In this document: positions 62,224 through 64,000 of the stretch, in pieces
How the letters are laid out: each line of letters starts with the position of its first letter
How positions within the stretch are numbered: the first letter of the stretch is position 1
NCBI GenBank assembly: GCA_002682825.1
Contig: NOKP01000042.1
Location: 124,001-188,000, forward strand
Origin: Neonectria sp. B-13
Taxonomy: Eukaryota; Ascomycota; Sordariomycetes; Hypocreales; Nectriaceae
Length of the DNA stretch: 64,000 nucleotides
Direction: 5' to 3'
Position numbers and translations under genes: made by a program
The notes under the pieces: model-generated
What the model saw: the letters and a program-made list of their open reading frames with translations, nothing else
What the model was told of the DNA's origin: nothing
Databases searched by the model: none

Positions 62224-62385
62224 AATATATTATTATATACTTCTTAAAAAACTATTATTAGTTTATAGTATTATTTCTTATCTCTTTTTATTATTAAATT
62301 AATACTATAACTTTTCTTTCCTATATAAATAAATTAAAATATATATTAAAATACTAGTTTTTAATATTAATAAAAATAATAATAC

Positions 62386-64000
62386 TTATATTATAACTTT
62401 ACTTTTTAATAAAACTATAGCACTACTATTATTACTATTATTTAATAATAGTATAAACTTATTATAAGAAATCATTACCTTAAGCTCATTCAGATAGCTA
62501 TAATTCATCTCTTCCCTTTCTGCCTTCAAATAATACTCAGCAGCATTATAGTTAATGCCAAGTAATTGAAACAAGCGACCGAGATTGTAGTACGCTTCAG
62601 CTTTGGGGCAGGGATTCAGCTGACCCTGACAATCATAACCAAGCTCTGCGTACTGGGAAAGGAATGACTGCCCCTGAAGGAGCAGGTACTGGCGGTTTGT
62701 GGATTGCCTCTTCAGCCCGTAGTGTACATAAGCGAGTCCCAGGCTCAAATTAACCATAGGATTGTTTGGGTCCAAAGCCCGAGACCGGAGAAAGTAACCT
62801 GTGACAAATTTAGAAACAGCCTTGAGCTGAGTTTGGCAATGACCCTGTTCGTACCTAGTGCATATGTGTAGCTCGTCGAGGTGAAGAGGATGTGACCGTA
62901 AAGCATAAGTAAACAGGCATCAAGTGACAGTTCAGCGGAAGTTCCAGTTGCGTTTGCCGTTTCCCCATGCAGCCTGCCTGCTTCATGGGCATCGTCCGTG
63001 GCCTTTATCTGGCGGAGAATGTACTTCTGGGCAGGCCCTGAAGTGTACCAGGAAACTGGAGACTGACAGAGACTGGACAACAAAGCGAACATTCTGTACG
63101 AATCGGACATGGCGCCGTCTCGCATCAACTGTCGAGCCGTAGCTACGCACTTTTCCTCATCACTCATGTAAATAGCACATACTAGCACCGTCAGAACGAT
63201 CGAATACAGCAAAAGAGAGAACATCTTACCTGTCCATGCAACGTGTATTATGAAGCCGTGTTCTGGTGTTTGGAAGGCAGTCGAATCTCTGGCCGCTTCA
63301 CAAACTTGATATGCTTCATCTCGACGATGCGCCATGGCCAGCCCGATGGCATAATCTAGGAACAAGTCCAACCAGTTGTCAAAAGAGATTCCCTGATGAT
63401 TGTCCGTTTCAGTTGACCTTTGCTCGGGACCTTCGGACCCAGTGTGGGGAGCAATAGCTGTGATAGAAATGTCAGCCTAATACACAACATGTAGTAGTTA
63501 AGCATGCTGGAAAGACTCACTTCGCGCCAGCCTCTCGTACATTCGTGACAATTCGGTCTTCGGTTGACTAGGGTCAGGGTCCTCGAGTGAGTTCTTTGAA
63601 CCAAGGAAGTTCAGATACTTCTCCCAAGTATAGAACTTCTTCAGGGACCGAAAGTCATCGACCAACTCCTTCGAGGATGCCATCCAGGCGGAGACCAGGT
63701 CGTCCCGGCCGTCCTTGATTTGTTGCCGTAGATTCCGAACAATTTCATACTGCTGTGATAACTTCACTGCGCGGGATTGCTCGTCCTGCCGACGCTTATC
63801 TGGACCTGCCAGTCGTTTAGGCCTGTATCGCCGAAGCAGAACTCTCTTGCCGGAAGGATGATCTGGGCCCCGTGTACCAATTCCTCTGCGACGTGGGACC
63901 CGACCCTCCGGTCGAGCTGAAGAGTAAGGGATGGATGGACCCCCCAACTGCTGGCCCTGGTCATAGTCCTGATCCCGGGCCTCTCTAAGAGCCATCGCTT
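62386..64000 (-). CDS. TFC4: TFIIIC subunit TFC4/Sfc4 (tau131, TPR protein), C-terminal part; N-terminus beyond window
   Basis: TFC4 is a tetratricopeptide scaffold of transcription factor IIIC, needed to place TFIIIB and RNA polymerase III on tRNA and 5S genes. Exons on the - strand: 64000(partial)-63521, 63457-63230, 63181-62855, 62798-62386; introns of 63, 48 and 56 nt have GT..AG ends and compatible phases. Recognised blocks: VSAWMASSKELVDDFRSLKK.YTWEKYLNFLG; FDNWLDLFLDYAIGLA; MSDEEKCVATARQLMRD; SLCQSPVSWYTSGPAQKYIL; ACLLMLYGHILFTSTSYTYAL; then LDPNNPMVNLSLGLAYVHYG, LKRQSTNRQYLLLQG and AYYNLGRLFQLLGI, all diagnostic of the family's C-terminal TPRs. The last ~30 codons (62386-62480) are abnormally AT-rich: where relatives end ...EKWLVI, this reads ...LLKSKVII, stop TAA. 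The frame is open, so the gene is probably functional. Confidence 0.9.

Larger units (their letters stand above)
6385..62480. repeat. RIP-degraded AT-rich heterochromatic block of nested transposons
   Basis: From the LTR at 6385 to inside the last exon of the TFC4 gene the sequence is overwhelmingly A+T, with stops in every frame and the same repeat families recurring at different levels of decay. Comparing copies of the same repeat shows C->T and G->A differences on both strands; C survives mainly before T (CTAG, CTAA, GCTT) and G mainly after A, so CpA, CpG and CpC all appear to have been targets. Islands of near-normal composition (33696-33885, 41340-42280, 60922-61089) are the youngest insertions. 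No intact host gene, rRNA or tRNA was recognised. Confidence 0.9.

Noticed and set aside
6385..62480. AT-rich block as a mitochondrial insertion or plasmid
   Set aside because: Composition is explained by C->T/G->A changes of recognisable nuclear transposons, and less-mutated copies have normal GC.
6385..62480. Centromere
   Set aside because: Large AT-rich RIP blocks form fungal centromeres in some species, but nothing in the sequence alone distinguishes this from ordinary heterochromatin; CENP-A data would be needed.

Overview
This is nuclear DNA of a filamentous ascomycete (Pezizomycotina). The flanking genes have short spliceosomal introns (48 to 63 nt, GT..AG), fungal gene families (an SOU1-type SDR, a Dal5/Tna1-type MFS carrier, a Zn2Cys6-type regulator, TFIIIC subunit TFC4), and the middle 56 kb is an extremely AT-rich block of transposon corpses carrying the hallmark of repeat-induced point mutation (RIP): C->T and G->A on both strands, so that surviving C is mostly followed by T.

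Left gene island (1-6384). The 3' part of a zinc-dependent polyol dehydrogenase and an SOU1-like short-chain dehydrogenase (read with one frameshift and probably a second, so probably broken) lie on the + strand. They converge on a complete five-exon anion:cation symporter gene (502 aa) on the - strand. A decayed C-terminal piece of a fungal transcription factor, with three C->T/G->A type stops and frameshifts, ends exactly at the edge of the AT-rich block, where a small RIP-mutated LTR is inserted. The oxidoreductase/oxidoreductase/transporter/regulator set looks like a remnant sugar-alcohol utilisation cluster at a heterochromatin border.

AT-rich block (6385 to about 62480). I see no intact gene. 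It is a nest of insertions whose boundaries can be read from target-site duplications (TSDs). (a) Family 'R1': about 25 copies or pieces of a ~1 kb repeat, both strands, flanked by 11-15 bp TSDs that (in R1 orientation) nearly all begin ATA; some copies have A-rich tails and two are 5'-truncated, as in target-primed (LINE/SINE-like) retrotransposition. (b) Family 'R2': ~1 kb, 12-13 bp TSDs. (c) A Ty3/gypsy chromovirus family with 190-bp LTRs: one 7149-bp copy with perfect 5-bp TSD and RT, integrase, GPY/F and chromodomain remnants, one long 5'-truncated copy, fragments and solo LTRs. (d) A second LTR family (162-168 bp), one copy RIP-mutated at the left edge and one GC-rich, unmutated copy at the right edge. 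(e) hAT elements with 8-bp TSDs and CAGGGTTGTGAAAT-type ends, plus a hAT transposase remnant. (f) A tandem duplication of ~3.6 kb apparently made by recombination between R1 copies.

Right gene (62386-64000, - strand): the C-terminal part of TFIIIC subunit TFC4/Sfc4, with its N-terminus beyond the window. Its last ~90 bp have become AT-rich like the repeat block, suggesting that RIP leaked into an essential gene while leaving the reading frame open.

The most unusual item is R1: a retroposed repeat with a ~200-codon ORF remnant lying antisense to the tail strand, a variable 16-bp minisatellite, and a modular region in which copies differ by omission of small segments with recurring CAG/TAG right borders. 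All coordinates of degraded elements come from reading repeats by eye, not from alignment software.
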